DNA of 7,320 bases from Bifidobacteriaceae bacterium (GTDB lineage Bacteria > Actinomycetota > Actinomycetes > Actinomycetales > WQXJ01). Positions 1 through 7,320 of the stretch are shown here, in pieces (within the stretch, counting starts at the first letter, position 1; the number at the start of each line of letters is the position of its first letter). The translations under genes and the position numbers were made by a program. Where the stretch lies: positions 1 through 7,320 of the forward strand of contig JAITJY010000132.1 of assembly GCA_031278675.1 (NCBI GenBank). Reading direction: 5' to 3'. The notes under the pieces are model-generated. The model was not told the DNA's origin and made no database searches. It was given only the letters and a program-made list of their open reading frames with translations.

Positions 1-364
1 AAACCGCCGCCGAAGAAGAATCCGCATTCACCACCCGCACCAAAGACTCACTGTTACCAGCATAAACATCCTTCCTCCCATCAAACACCAAACCCGACAC
101 CACCAACGAACCACCACCCGCCACCTCCAACAACGCAAACCCAACACCACCCCGCAACACCTTGAACTCCGCTTCGGCCGGATACGGCGCCAGGGTGATG
201 TTCTTGCTGCTGGTCACCAGCGCGGCGGCGACTGCGTCGACATCGCTCATCAAGAAGACTTCGACTGTGCCCGTAGGCGCGAAGGCGAAAGCGTGCGCCA
301 GGCTCGCAAACGGATTCGTTTGGCTACCATCCCCGGTCTGGTCGCTACCGCTGGCCGCCACATA
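1..364 (-). repeat. Beta-helix module 7, cut by the window edge
   Basis: From residue 2314 to the edge, about 121 residues. The header is YVAASGSDQTGDGS with NPFASLAHAF. The sequence runs through SKNITLAPYPAEAEFKVLRG to the turn FDGRKDVYAGNSESLVRVV, which matches the same point in module 5. No glycine-rich repeat has been reached when the window ends. The final 53 or so codons (below about 160) use a different synonymous-codon set from the rest of this module. Confidence 0.5.
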
Positions 365-3300
365 GATCGAGCCGGTGGGCCGTTGGACAACGTACTGGCT
401 GGTCCCGGAGGTAATGATGGTCTGAGTACCGCCCTGCCAGTGGTAGCGGGCAGCTTCTTCATCGGAGACCGTGCCACCGGTCTTGGTGGCGATCAGCGCG
501 TTGGTGGCCAGATCCGCCCGGCCCTCCACGTTGATGCGGGCCTCGACCGGAAGGTCGCCCGATTGCCCGATCACGACGCCCGCGCCAAGGTAGACGCCGT
601 TATCGGCGTCACCCGTCCCGACCTGGACGGCGCCGGAGATGGTCAAGGTTGCACTGACCAGGTAGATTCCGCCACCGTTAGAGCTGGCGGTGTTACCTGA
701 GATGGTGCCACCGGTCACGGTTAGCGCCGCGCCTGCCCCGGTCACAAAGACGCCGGCGCCGTTGGCGGCGTTGTTGTCGGTGATCTCACCGCCGTTGACG
801 GTGACTACGGTGCGTGCAGTGGCCGCCGAAGATGTCGCGTAGATGGCGCCGCCGTTGGTACCTTGGTTGTTGGTCAACACGCCGGATACCAAAGTGAAAG
901 CCGCCGTGGTGGACGCTGTTGTGTTGAAGACGTAGACGAGCGCCGCGCTGCTGGCTGTCCCGGACGCCTTGTCACCGTCGAGGATCGCGTCATACCAGGT
1001 CAGGCTCCCGCCCGATTCGACGCGGACCAAGTTGCCAGCAGTGCCGACTGCCCGGGTGATGCGCGGCGCCGGGTCAGAGGACTGCGGGTCAGCCCGAACG
1101 GTGATTGATTTGCGGCTTGTCACCACAGCCGTAGACGGCGCCTCCATGGCATCCATGACATAAACCACTGCTGGAGTTGATAACGTGGCCAGCCCGAATG
1201 CTTTGGTCAGTGTCAGAAGCGGTTTGGCGCGGGAGCCGTCGCCGGTCGAATCGTTGCCTTGGGAACTGACATACAAGGTGGATGATCCGGTGAGCACATA
1301 CTGTTGACCAGTCGTAGCCGGTGCCACCGAGTTTTGGGTGGATGGCGCCCAGATGTACTTGGCCGCCTCTGCGGCAGAGACGGCAGTGCTGGTTGTCTTG
1401 TCGACAATCACGGTCCCGGCGTCGGCACCGTCCTTGCCCTCGACGACGATGGTTGCGTCATCGCCCAGGTTGGAGGACTGCTTGATGGTGTAGTTGGCCG
1501 GCAACCAGATACCGTTGTCGTTCGCGTCGGTCCCGATCCGGGCGTTGCTGCCCACATAAAGTAACTGGGTGGCCGGGTAGTCGCCTTGGAAGCCGACCGC
1601 CGCGCCGTGCCCGCCAGAGCCACTCAACGTGTTGCCCGTAATGGTCCCGCCAGTGATGTAAGCCGCAGCGTAAGCGGCGGCGTCGGTGTCAGTCGTCAGA
1701 TAGACACCCGCGCCATTCGGGGCCGTGTTCCCGCTGATGGTCCCACCAGTTTGGTAGAAGTAGGTGTTTGAACCAGCGGTGGTGGTGTAGGGACGCCCAT
1801 AGACGTAGACCGCGCCGCCGGCTTCGGTGGCCTCGTTGCCGTTCATGACCGCGCTGCCGGCGACCGTCGCCTGAGCATACGCGATCCTCTGATAGCCCCG
1901 GATCGACAAGGCGCCGCCAGTGACCGCAGAATTGCCCTGGATCGTCCCACCGCTGATGTAGGCACTCGCTCGGCTGGAGTAAGAGGAATTGGTACTGCTG
2001 TAGCCCGGCGCGTAGACGCTGATGGCGCCCCCGCTGGTGGCGTGGTTATTGACCAGCGCCCCGCCAGTCATGGTGAACTGTGCGGTGGCGTTGTTGTTGG
2101 CTCCCAGCGCGTAGACCAGTGGCGCAGTGTTGTCGGGGTAAACATCCTTTTGGCCGTCCACGGTCACATCCACCAAGGTCAGGGTTCCTCCGGCGTTGAC
2201 CTGCAGCAGCACAATGTTGTTGGCGGCCCGCACCACCCGAACGGCCCCCTGGTCGCTCGCCTCCGGGTCGGCAGCCAACCGGATGGCCTTGGATGCAGTC
2301 ACGGTGGCAGTGGTGACCGCAGGCACCTCATCCATCACGTAGACCGTGCTAGTCACCCCCGACACAGCCGCCGCGGCCGTAAACGCCCGGCTGATGGTCT
2401 CGAACGGGCGCGCGCGGTTACCTAGCCCGTTCACGTCGTCGCCGTCCTTCGAGACGTACAGTTGAGGGGCGCCGGTCAAGATGTATTGTGCAGTGCCCGA
2501 TGCCGTCACACTAAGCCCGTTACCAGGTTGCCACAGGTATTGGGCGGACTGGTCCGTCGTGGTCGCCGTCCCGCTCCGCGCCACCACCTGGGTGTTGTAG
2601 GTCGCATCAACCTTCCCCTCGATATTGACGCGCGCCTCGGTGTCCGAGAACGCGCTCGATTGGTAGATGTAGTGGGTTGACCCGGACAAGTAAACGCCGT
2701 TGTCGGCACTGTCCACGCCGAGCCTGACCGAGCCGCCAAGGTAGAGTTGCTGCGTCGACGTGCTGGTGCCTTCGAAACCAACTGCCGCGCCACGGCCGGA
2801 CACGTCCATTAGCCGGTTCTGGCTCACTGTGCCGCCCGTCAGCGTGGCCGTGGCCCGCGAATAGGTATTGTTAGCTGTCCGCAAGTAGATGCCTGCGCCC
2901 TTCCACGCCTCGTTGGCGAGGATCTGCCCACCGTTCATGGTGAAATTGGCGGACCCGTAACTGGAGGTATTGCTATAAGTGGCGTACACCAGCACGCCTC
3001 CGCCGCCCGTGGTGGAGTCTGTCCCTGTAACCTCGTTGTTTGCGATCACACCGCCTGACATTGTGGTCACTGAAGAGCCAGAAGTCGTCGCGTAGGCAGC
3101 CACCCCGCCACCGCCGATCTGAGCCACCTGGTTCAGGTTCACCTCACCGCCGGAGATGTTCAGATTGGTCCTGCCGGAATTCGAGGCTGCGGCGGAGACA
3201 CCGCCGCCCATCTCACTAGCTACATTGCTGGTGATGGCCCCGCCGACTATGGCCAAGTTGGCGATCGCTCCCGACACTGAGGCGGACCCCTGAACGCCAC

Positions 3301-6300
3301 CGCCGCTGGCAGCACTGTTCCCCGAGATCTCTCCGTCGTTGAGTGTCACCGTGACTGTGGCAGAACTGGAACTGGCTGACCCGTAAATCCCGCCGCCGCT
3401 GTAGTTTGCGGTATTCCCCGAGATTACCCCATCCGCTACCGTCACTTCGGCTGAGCCGTTGGCAACGTTGGCGTAGGCGGCGATGGAGCCACCGTAGTTT
3501 GCGTGGTTGTTCGTCAGGACGCCGCCTTCCTCCAGCGTGAACCGCGCCGGGCCGGTCGCGGACGAACCGTTGACACACACCAACGAGCTGGTGTTGGCGC
3601 TGTAAGAGCCGTTTTTGTCGCCGTCCACATGTAGATTCTGCACAGTCAGCGAGGCACCGGGACCAACCGATATAAGGCAGCTTGATGTGTTCCGCGTGAC
3701 CGTAGCTGGACTCCCGACATCCGGGTCCGTGCGCAACACCACATCCTTCGGGCTACCCAACGGCGCGTTCGCCGTTGCCGTTAAGTCACCCATCACGTTG
3801 ACAGTGGCCTGGGCAGTGGCCGAAGCAACCTCGAAGGCTCTGGTCAAGGTGGCAAACGGCGCCGTGCGCGAGCCGTCACCGGTTAGGTCATTCCCGTTCA
3901 AGTCGACGAAAACAGCCTTCAACCCGTCCACCACATAGGTATTTGCACTGGCCAAGGCACCCACCCGCTGTAGCGGGTCACCCATCCAATAGAACAACTC
4001 CGCCTCAGCTTCGGTGACATTCCCGCTCGTCTTGGTGGCCACCAAGGTACCCACCACTGCACCGGCAATCTGCTCCACATTGACCCGCGCTTGGCTGCCC
4101 AAGTCGGCGGCCACCCTCAGGCTCGCGCCTGCCACCAGATAGACACCGTTGTCGGCGTCGCCGGTCCCAAGCTGCGGTTCACCGTCCACGGTAATCCGGT
4201 TTGTCGCCGCCGCCTGGTAGAGCGCCTTGCCGGTGGCCGCCGTGTTCCCGGTAATTTGGCCCCCCGAGAACGATGCCGCCGCCAGCGCACCGCTCAAATA
4301 TACGCCGCCACCGCTACTAGTGGCGGTGTTGCCAGACACTGCGCCACCCAGCATCTGGAAAGAGGCAGACGAACCAGAGGTGCTGGCAAGCGTATAGACG
4401 CCGCCACCGTTCGGGGCGGTGTTGTTCGACAGTTGACCACCGTCCATCCTGAAGATTGCGGTGGCGCCGCTCGCACCGCCACTTAGGTAGACGCCCCCGC
4501 CGTAGTTAGTCGCGGTGTTGTTCGACAGTTCACCACCGTCCATCTCGAAGCTCGCGACTGCCCCGGATGCGGAAGCCGCCATATAAACCGCGCCGCCGGC
4601 GAGTGCCCGGTTACCGGTGATTTTCCCGCTGGACATGACGAACTTGGCTGCGGCGTTGGCGGTCGAGGCGGTCACTCTGACCGCTGAGTAGCCGCTGGTG
4701 GTGGACCGTGCATTACGGATCGTGCCGCCCGCCAGGACTGCCTCGGCAGTTTGGTTAGCCTGGGTGCCTTGGACCAGCAGCACACCGTTGGCGTTCGTCA
4801 CAACGGTGCCATTACCGTCCAGGGTGACGTCACCAATCGTTAGCGACGCTTGGGTATTGACCGTCAACATGACCCCTGCGAAACCGGCGACGCGCTGGAT
4901 AACTATCTCGGCGTCGCCGGACACGTCAGGCATCAACTTGACCGAGCGGTCACCCGTCAACGTGGCGGCCTGGTCGTGAATGAGGTCCGTCATGACCCCA
5001 ACCACAGCGGGAACCCCCTCCTTGACCTGCGTAAACGTGTACGCCAACGTGGCGAACGGACGGCCACGGGTACCCAAACCCGTGGTGTCACTACCCGCCG
5101 CCGATACATAAAACATCTGATAGCCAGCCGCAAACACATAACTGTTAGCGTCCGTGTCCGCTACAACCGAGGCGTCCTGATAAAGATAGTAAACCTGGAG
5201 CGCTTCCGCCGTCGAAACCGTCTCCCCGCCCGTCTTTTTGACCAAGACATCACCGATCGTTGGACCGGCGCCCTTACCCTCGAAACAGATCACCGCCCCT
5301 GGGGGCAAGTCCCCTTTCAAGTCCACCTTATTATCCGCTCCCAGATAGATTCCCTCCGTGCCGCTCGGGGTACCGATCACCACATTCCCGCTGACCTCCA
5401 TGGTCGAAAGATCAGCGTTCGGCTGGCTGTAAAGATAAACTGCGGCACCATTACCAGTCGCTTGGTTACCTTCGATCCGGCTACCGTCCCCGACCTGCAG
5501 CGCGCCGCCTAACACCACTGAGACGCCACCGCCCTGAGTGGAGGTGTAGTTGTCCTTGATGGTGGTGTTATTCAACACCGCTGTCGCTTTATTCTCCACA
5601 TGGAGCGCCGACAACGAGTTGTTCATCTTATTGCCGTTGACCACAATGTTGTCCAGCAGCAAAGTCGCGCCGTTGGTGACATTGAGAATGTATTGGGTAA
5701 AGTCATCGCTGGTGCTCCGCGAGATCACCGCAGGGGACGGCGCCGCCTGATCCCAGGTCTTGATGGTGACGTCGCCTTCACGCAGGGTGGCGCTCGCGTA
5801 TTCCGTGATGTCCGACTTGACATGAACCGTAGCCGAAACATTCACACCCTTCGGGAGTTCCTCAAACACCCTGGTCAGGGTTGCGAACGGTTTGTCGATG
5901 GCGCCCGTGCCAGTGGTGTCATTGCCATCACCTGCTACGTAGAAATCCGTCTGATCAACCGCTAACACTGCGTCTTGGACGTTGGCGCCCGTCCCGGCGA
6001 CAATTGTGTAGGCGATCGTCTGCCAGTGGAACGCCGCTACGTCTTGAGCGGTCAACGCACCCACCGAAGATGCCTTCGTGGCGATCCGAGCGCCGACGGA
6101 AGCACCCTGGCGGTTCTCAACATTGATCCGCGCGGACGCGTCAAGCGTCCCAGTGAGTTCGATCAGCGCGTTCTGGCTCAAATAGACACCATTATCTGTA
6201 TCGCTTGTCCCAATCTGGGCCGCACCTTCGATTTCCATCCGGCCTGACAAGAAATACACTCCACCACCACCTTGGCTCGCTGTATTCCCCGCGATAGACC

Positions 6301-7320
6301 CGCCTTTCATCTGGAACAAAGCTCCGCCCGTATCCTGCAAATACAAGCCACCACCATAACCCGACGTAGTATTATCGGTAATTCGGCCGCCTTCCATCAC
6401 GAAGGTCCCATACACCGTCACCGCCGCATTAAGACTGGGCACATTATTGCCATCAATCACCACACCATCTTTCAACGTCAACCCGCCTCCAGCGCCGACC
6501 GACACCATATTCCCCTTGAAATCAGCTATGTCATCTGCGTCATTATGACGCACAATCCGCACCTCTGCGGCCCCTGCGGCCGGGTCCTTCGCCAGCGTGA
6601 TCTTACGGGAATCGTTCACCCCGCCCACATGAGCCTCTACCGTTAAATCCAGATCATCCATCACATAAACCGTGCCCCCATCAGCCACCGATTCGAACCC
6701 CATCGTCAGGCTCTGATACGGGTTAGCGCCTGAACCATCACCTGTCTGATCATTCCCGTTCTGCGAGACATAAACCGCTGCGGGGTCCTGCGGCGCCCCC
6801 AACACGCCGGCCCGAGCCACCCGGACTGCCTCCGCGCGGGCCGCATTCGCCGGCGCGGCGCTGGCTTGAGCGGCACTGGTTTGAGCGGCCGCCGCTAGCG
6901 CGGCGGCGGCTTGAGCGGCGCTAGTATGCGGCATCGTCTGAGCGGCAGCCACCTGCTTCACCGGGACCGCCAACGCGGCAGCGGTCTGAGCGGCGCCGAC
7001 TTCAGCGGCGTTGGCTTGAGGCGACCCGAGTTCCCCGACGGCCGCTCGCGCAGGGGCGGAGGCGGCGGCTTGAGCGGCGCTAGTATGCGGCATCGTCTGG
7101 GCAGCAGCCACCTGCTTCACCGGCACCGCCGACGCGGCGTTAGCTTGCGGTAAGCCGGTCTGGGGCGCGCTGACCTGCGCGGCGGCGACCTCGGCAGAGT
7201 TGGCGTGCGGGATCGTCGAGGCGGCGGCTGAGGCGGCCGTCGGCGACAGCACCAAGGGCAGCACAAAGCCCACCACCACTGCGGCGGCACGCGGGCGCGA
7301 CACACTCAGCCTGGAGTTCG
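1..7320 (-). CDS. Giant secreted multi-module right-handed beta-helix protein (adhesin-like), partial at both window edges
   Basis: One frame on the minus strand (codons starting at 7303, 7300 and so on down to 4) has no stop codon across the whole window. Numbering residues from a GTG at 7303, it encodes a signal peptide (1-26), an Ala/Gln-rich segment (27 to about 170) and seven tandem modules starting at residues 178, 455, 732, 1132, 1616, 2011 and 2314. Each module has a YV...GND.TGDG...PFATL header, repeats of the type GGxIxxNxAxxGGGVY, and (in all complete modules) a DNGVYL/ARINVE connector. Headers and glycine-rich repeats of this kind are known from right-handed parallel beta-helix proteins and resemble Chlamydia polymorphic-membrane-protein repeats. 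I infer an extracellular adhesin or stalk; no enzyme active site is recognisable. The GTG at 7303 has only a weak AGG six bases upstream, and the frame stays open to the edge, so an upstream start just outside is equally possible. The C-terminus and any sorting signal are missing. Coding is certain; the exact role is not. Confidence 0.5.
365..1273 (-). repeat. Beta-helix module 6 (303 residues)
   Basis: Residues 2011-2313. The header is YVSSQGNDSTGDGS, with KPLLTLTKAF in place of PFATL. The turn is LDGDKASG. Three repeats are visible: FTLVSGVLTNNQGTNGGAI, VNGGEITDNNAANGAGVFV and VTGGTISGNTASSNGGGIYL. The connector is the cleanest example of the consensus: TGDADNGVYL, ARINVEGRADLATNALIATKTGG, then EEAARYHWQ and QYVV. 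Confidence 0.5.
1274..2458 (-). repeat. Beta-helix module 5 (395 residues)
   Basis: Residues 1616-2010. The header is YVSKDGDDVNGLG with RPFETISRAF. It carries the turn VDGQKDVYPDN, closely related to DGRKDVYAGN in module 7. About five repeats follow, including FTMTGGALVNNHATSGGAI, ISGGTIQGNSAVTGGA and QTGGTISGNTAPNGAGVYL. Tyr-Ser-rich insertions occur between repeats (for example YSSTNSSYSSRA). The connector is GTDANDNGIWL with IVVEGKDGADAG and KYIWAP. Confidence 0.5.
2459..3910 (-). repeat. Beta-helix module 4 (484 residues, the longest)
   Basis: Residues 1132-1615. The header is FVDLNGNDLTGDGS with APFATLTRAF. After the VDGDKN turn, about eight glycine-rich repeats can be counted with a 31-32 residue spacing, for example DGVISGNTANYSGGGIYG, DGEISGNSAASGGGVQG, GGAITSNVASEMGGGVSA and GGEVNLNQVAQIGGGGVAA. 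Two cysteines (residues 1209 and 1243) lie 34 residues apart near the start of the helix, close to one repeat length. The connector has DSADNGVYL, ARVNIEG and QYLWQ. Ser, Thr, Ala, Asn and Gly dominate. Confidence 0.5.
4416..4448 (-). repeat. Intramodule 33-bp repeat, downstream copy
   Basis: Partner of 4512-4544, encoding the MDGGQLSNNTA unit. The single base difference changes Glu to Gln. Confidence 0.5.
4512..4544 (-). repeat. Intramodule 33-bp repeat, upstream copy
   Basis: This 33-base stretch matches 4416-4448 with one mismatch. The two copies are 96 bases (32 codons) apart, exactly one protein repeat. It encodes the core of the MDGGELSNNTA unit in module 3. The near-identity, compared with the weak DNA similarity among other repeats of the module, marks a recent duplication or local gene conversion. 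Confidence 0.5.
5111..5941 (-). repeat. Beta-helix module 2 (277 residues), with a divergent connector
   Basis: Residues 455-731. The header is YVAGDGNDTTGTG followed by KPFATLTRVF. The core carries a DNIVVNGNKMNN stretch in place of the usual DGxK turn, then two weaker repeats (NNTTIKDNYTSTQGGGV and GSRIEGNQATGNGAAVYL). The connector is degenerate: DNGVYL becomes TEGIYL, ARINVE becomes AVICFE with one of the protein's three cysteines (residue 673), and the Y-x-W motif is replaced by YYLYQ. It is the module furthest from consensus but still in frame and intact. Confidence 0.5.
5942..6772 (-). repeat. Beta-helix module 1 (277 residues)
   Basis: Residues 178-454. The header reads YVSQNGNDQTGDGS, and its second half is PYQSL rather than the usual PFATL. 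A predicted strand-rich stretch leads to the VVIDGNN turn. Two clear glycine-rich repeats follow: FVMEGGRITDNTTSGYGGGL and FQMKGGSIAGNTASQGGGGV. The closing connector has SDTDNGVYL, ARINVE and ATK motifs and FHWQ near the end. This module and module 2 are exactly the same length. Synonymous codon choice is more A/T-ending (GAT, AAT, GGT) than in the modules that follow. Confidence 0.5.
6902..6980 (-). repeat. Direct repeat copy B (79 bp) in the Ala/Gln-rich segment
   Basis: This is the second copy of the 53-codon periodic unit, partner of 7061-7139. The flanking sequence beyond the 79 bases is also related at the protein level (Ala-Gln-rich, with PQANAA in both units) but more diverged. The duplication is therefore probably a full 53-codon unit of which the PVKQV...PHTSAAQ core is best kept. 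Confidence 0.5.
7061..7139 (-). repeat. Direct repeat copy A (79 bp) in the Ala/Gln-rich segment
   Basis: This 79-base stretch matches 6902-6980 with five mismatches by eye, and the first 39 bases (7061-7099) are identical. The offset is 159 bases, exactly 53 codons, so the duplication preserves the reading frame. It encodes the peptide AVPVKQVAAAQTMPHTSAAQ plus a few alanines. In-frame duplication implies selection to keep the protein open while allowing length change. Confidence 0.5.
7226..7303 (-). other. Sec-type signal peptide
   Basis: If translation starts at the GTG at 7303, the first 26 residues form a classic signal peptide. There is a short basic n-region (SRPR), a hydrophobic core rich in Val, Leu, Phe and Ala (AAAVVVGFVLPLVL), and a polar c-region ending in Ala-Ser-Ala. 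The AxA rule predicts cleavage after residue 26, giving a mature protein beginning AAST. Upstream in-frame codons read NSRLSV, which would only lengthen the basic n-region if the start lies outside the window. There is no twin-arginine motif, so the general secretion route is likely. No lipobox cysteine follows the core, so it is not a lipoprotein. Confidence 0.5.

Larger units (their letters stand above)
3911..5110 (-). repeat. Beta-helix module 3 (400 residues)
   Basis: Residues 732-1131. The header is YVSAAGSDTTGLG with RPFATLAYTF. After the LDGNGTVV turn there are at least five repeats of about 32 residues, including FVMSSGKITGNRA, FEMDGGELSNNTATNYGGGV, FRMDGGQLSNNTAPNGGGVY and FQMLGGAVSGNTATSSGGGV. 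Two of these are nearly identical at DNA level. The connector is near-consensus (TGDADNGVYL, ARVNVE, VATKTSG, FYWM). It is about 120 residues longer than modules 1 and 2, consistent with extra repeats inserted in the middle rather than a different fold. Confidence 0.5.
6790..7225 (-). other. Ala/Gln-rich low-complexity N-terminal segment of the giant protein
   Basis: About 145 residues between the predicted signal cleavage site and the first beta-helix module are dominated by alanine, with regularly placed Gln, Pro, Val and Ser (strings such as AAQAAA and AAQTSAAQASAAPA). There are no cysteines, almost no aromatic residues and few charges until the last 25 residues, where several arginines appear (AARAEAVRVARAG). 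It contains two copies of PVKQVAAAQTMPHTSAAQAA. I infer a flexible or helical spacer that holds the modules off the cell surface or precedes them at the tip. It has no family I recognise, and its GC-rich repeats make it prone to length change. Confidence 0.5.

Noticed and set aside
162..4486. Many plus-strand and alternate minus-strand open frames of 60-135 codons
   Set aside because: All overlap the giant minus-strand gene and show no conserved motifs. High GC reduces chance stops, so such shadow frames are expected.
4850..5512. A 220-codon open frame on the plus strand, the longest plus-strand candidate
   Set aside because: It lies antisense to modules 2 and 3, has no recognisable domain, and its arginine/histidine-rich composition is typical of the reverse of a GC-rich coding strand. 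The minus-strand frame has repeated conserved motifs over the same stretch.
365..6772. Polysaccharide lyase or pectate-lyase activity
   Set aside because: The header and beta-helix pattern are shared with such enzymes, but I see no catalytic or calcium-site motif that would support an enzyme call, and the glycine-rich repeats look structural.
6902..7139. Repeats considered as a CRISPR array
   Set aside because: Only two copies, in frame with a coding sequence, no regular short repeat-spacer pattern, and the intervening sequence is related low-complexity coding DNA.
6911..7153. Plus-strand frame with an apparent repeated SGASMRHRL peptide
   Set aside because: The repetition is the reverse-strand shadow of the 53-codon duplication in the Ala/Gln-rich segment of the real gene.
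1..7320. Frameshift or pseudogene within the giant gene
   Set aside because: Translation stays in one frame from 7303 to 2 with no stop, and every module header falls in that frame, so the gene appears intact across the window.
1..7320. LPXTG sorting signal, autotransporter barrel or membrane anchor
   Set aside because: No such motif and no hydrophobic segment after the signal peptide is visible. The C-terminus lies outside the window, so absence here says nothing about anchoring.

Overview
The window lies inside one very large minus-strand gene. Read from position 7320 down to 1, a single frame stays open with no stop codon, giving at least 2,434 codons counted from a possible GTG start at 7303. 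The frame is also open at the right edge, so the true start may lie just outside. The C-terminus lies beyond the left edge. I see no second gene, no intergenic gap and no RNA gene, so any promoter, terminator or cell-wall anchor lies outside the window. The DNA is GC-rich with mostly G/C-ending codons. The protein has a Sec-type signal peptide and only three cysteines in about 2,430 residues. This fits a high-GC Gram-positive bacterium (Actinomycetota), probably host- or surface-associated, but the lineage is inferred from composition and protein style only.

Layout in the direction of translation: a signal peptide (about 7303-7226); an Ala/Gln-rich low-complexity segment (about 7225-6790) containing a 53-codon direct repeat; then seven tandem modules starting near 6772, 5941, 5110, 3910, 2458, 1273 and 364, the last one cut by the window edge. 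Each module opens with a header of the type (Y/F)V-x3-G-(N/S/D)-D-x-(T/N)-G-x-G, followed by a Pro-Phe-Ala-Thr-Leu-like motif. This is the familiar N-terminal cap signature of right-handed parallel beta-helix proteins. Next come one to eight repeats of about 31-32 residues with the pattern GG-x-I-x-x-N-x-A-x-x-GGG-(V/I)-Y. Each complete module closes with a connector built around GT-x-D-x-DNGVYL, a later AR(I/V)NVE-like strand, and a Y-x-W motif just before the next header.

The best reading is a giant secreted or wall-associated protein, probably an adhesin or stalk, made of beta-helix beads on a string. Module length grows with the number of internal repeats (277, 277, 400, 484, 395 and 303 residues), which suggests growth by internal duplication. 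The last 160 bases of the window and much of module 1 use noticeably different synonymous codons from the rest, so the gene looks mosaic. No catalytic function can be assigned.
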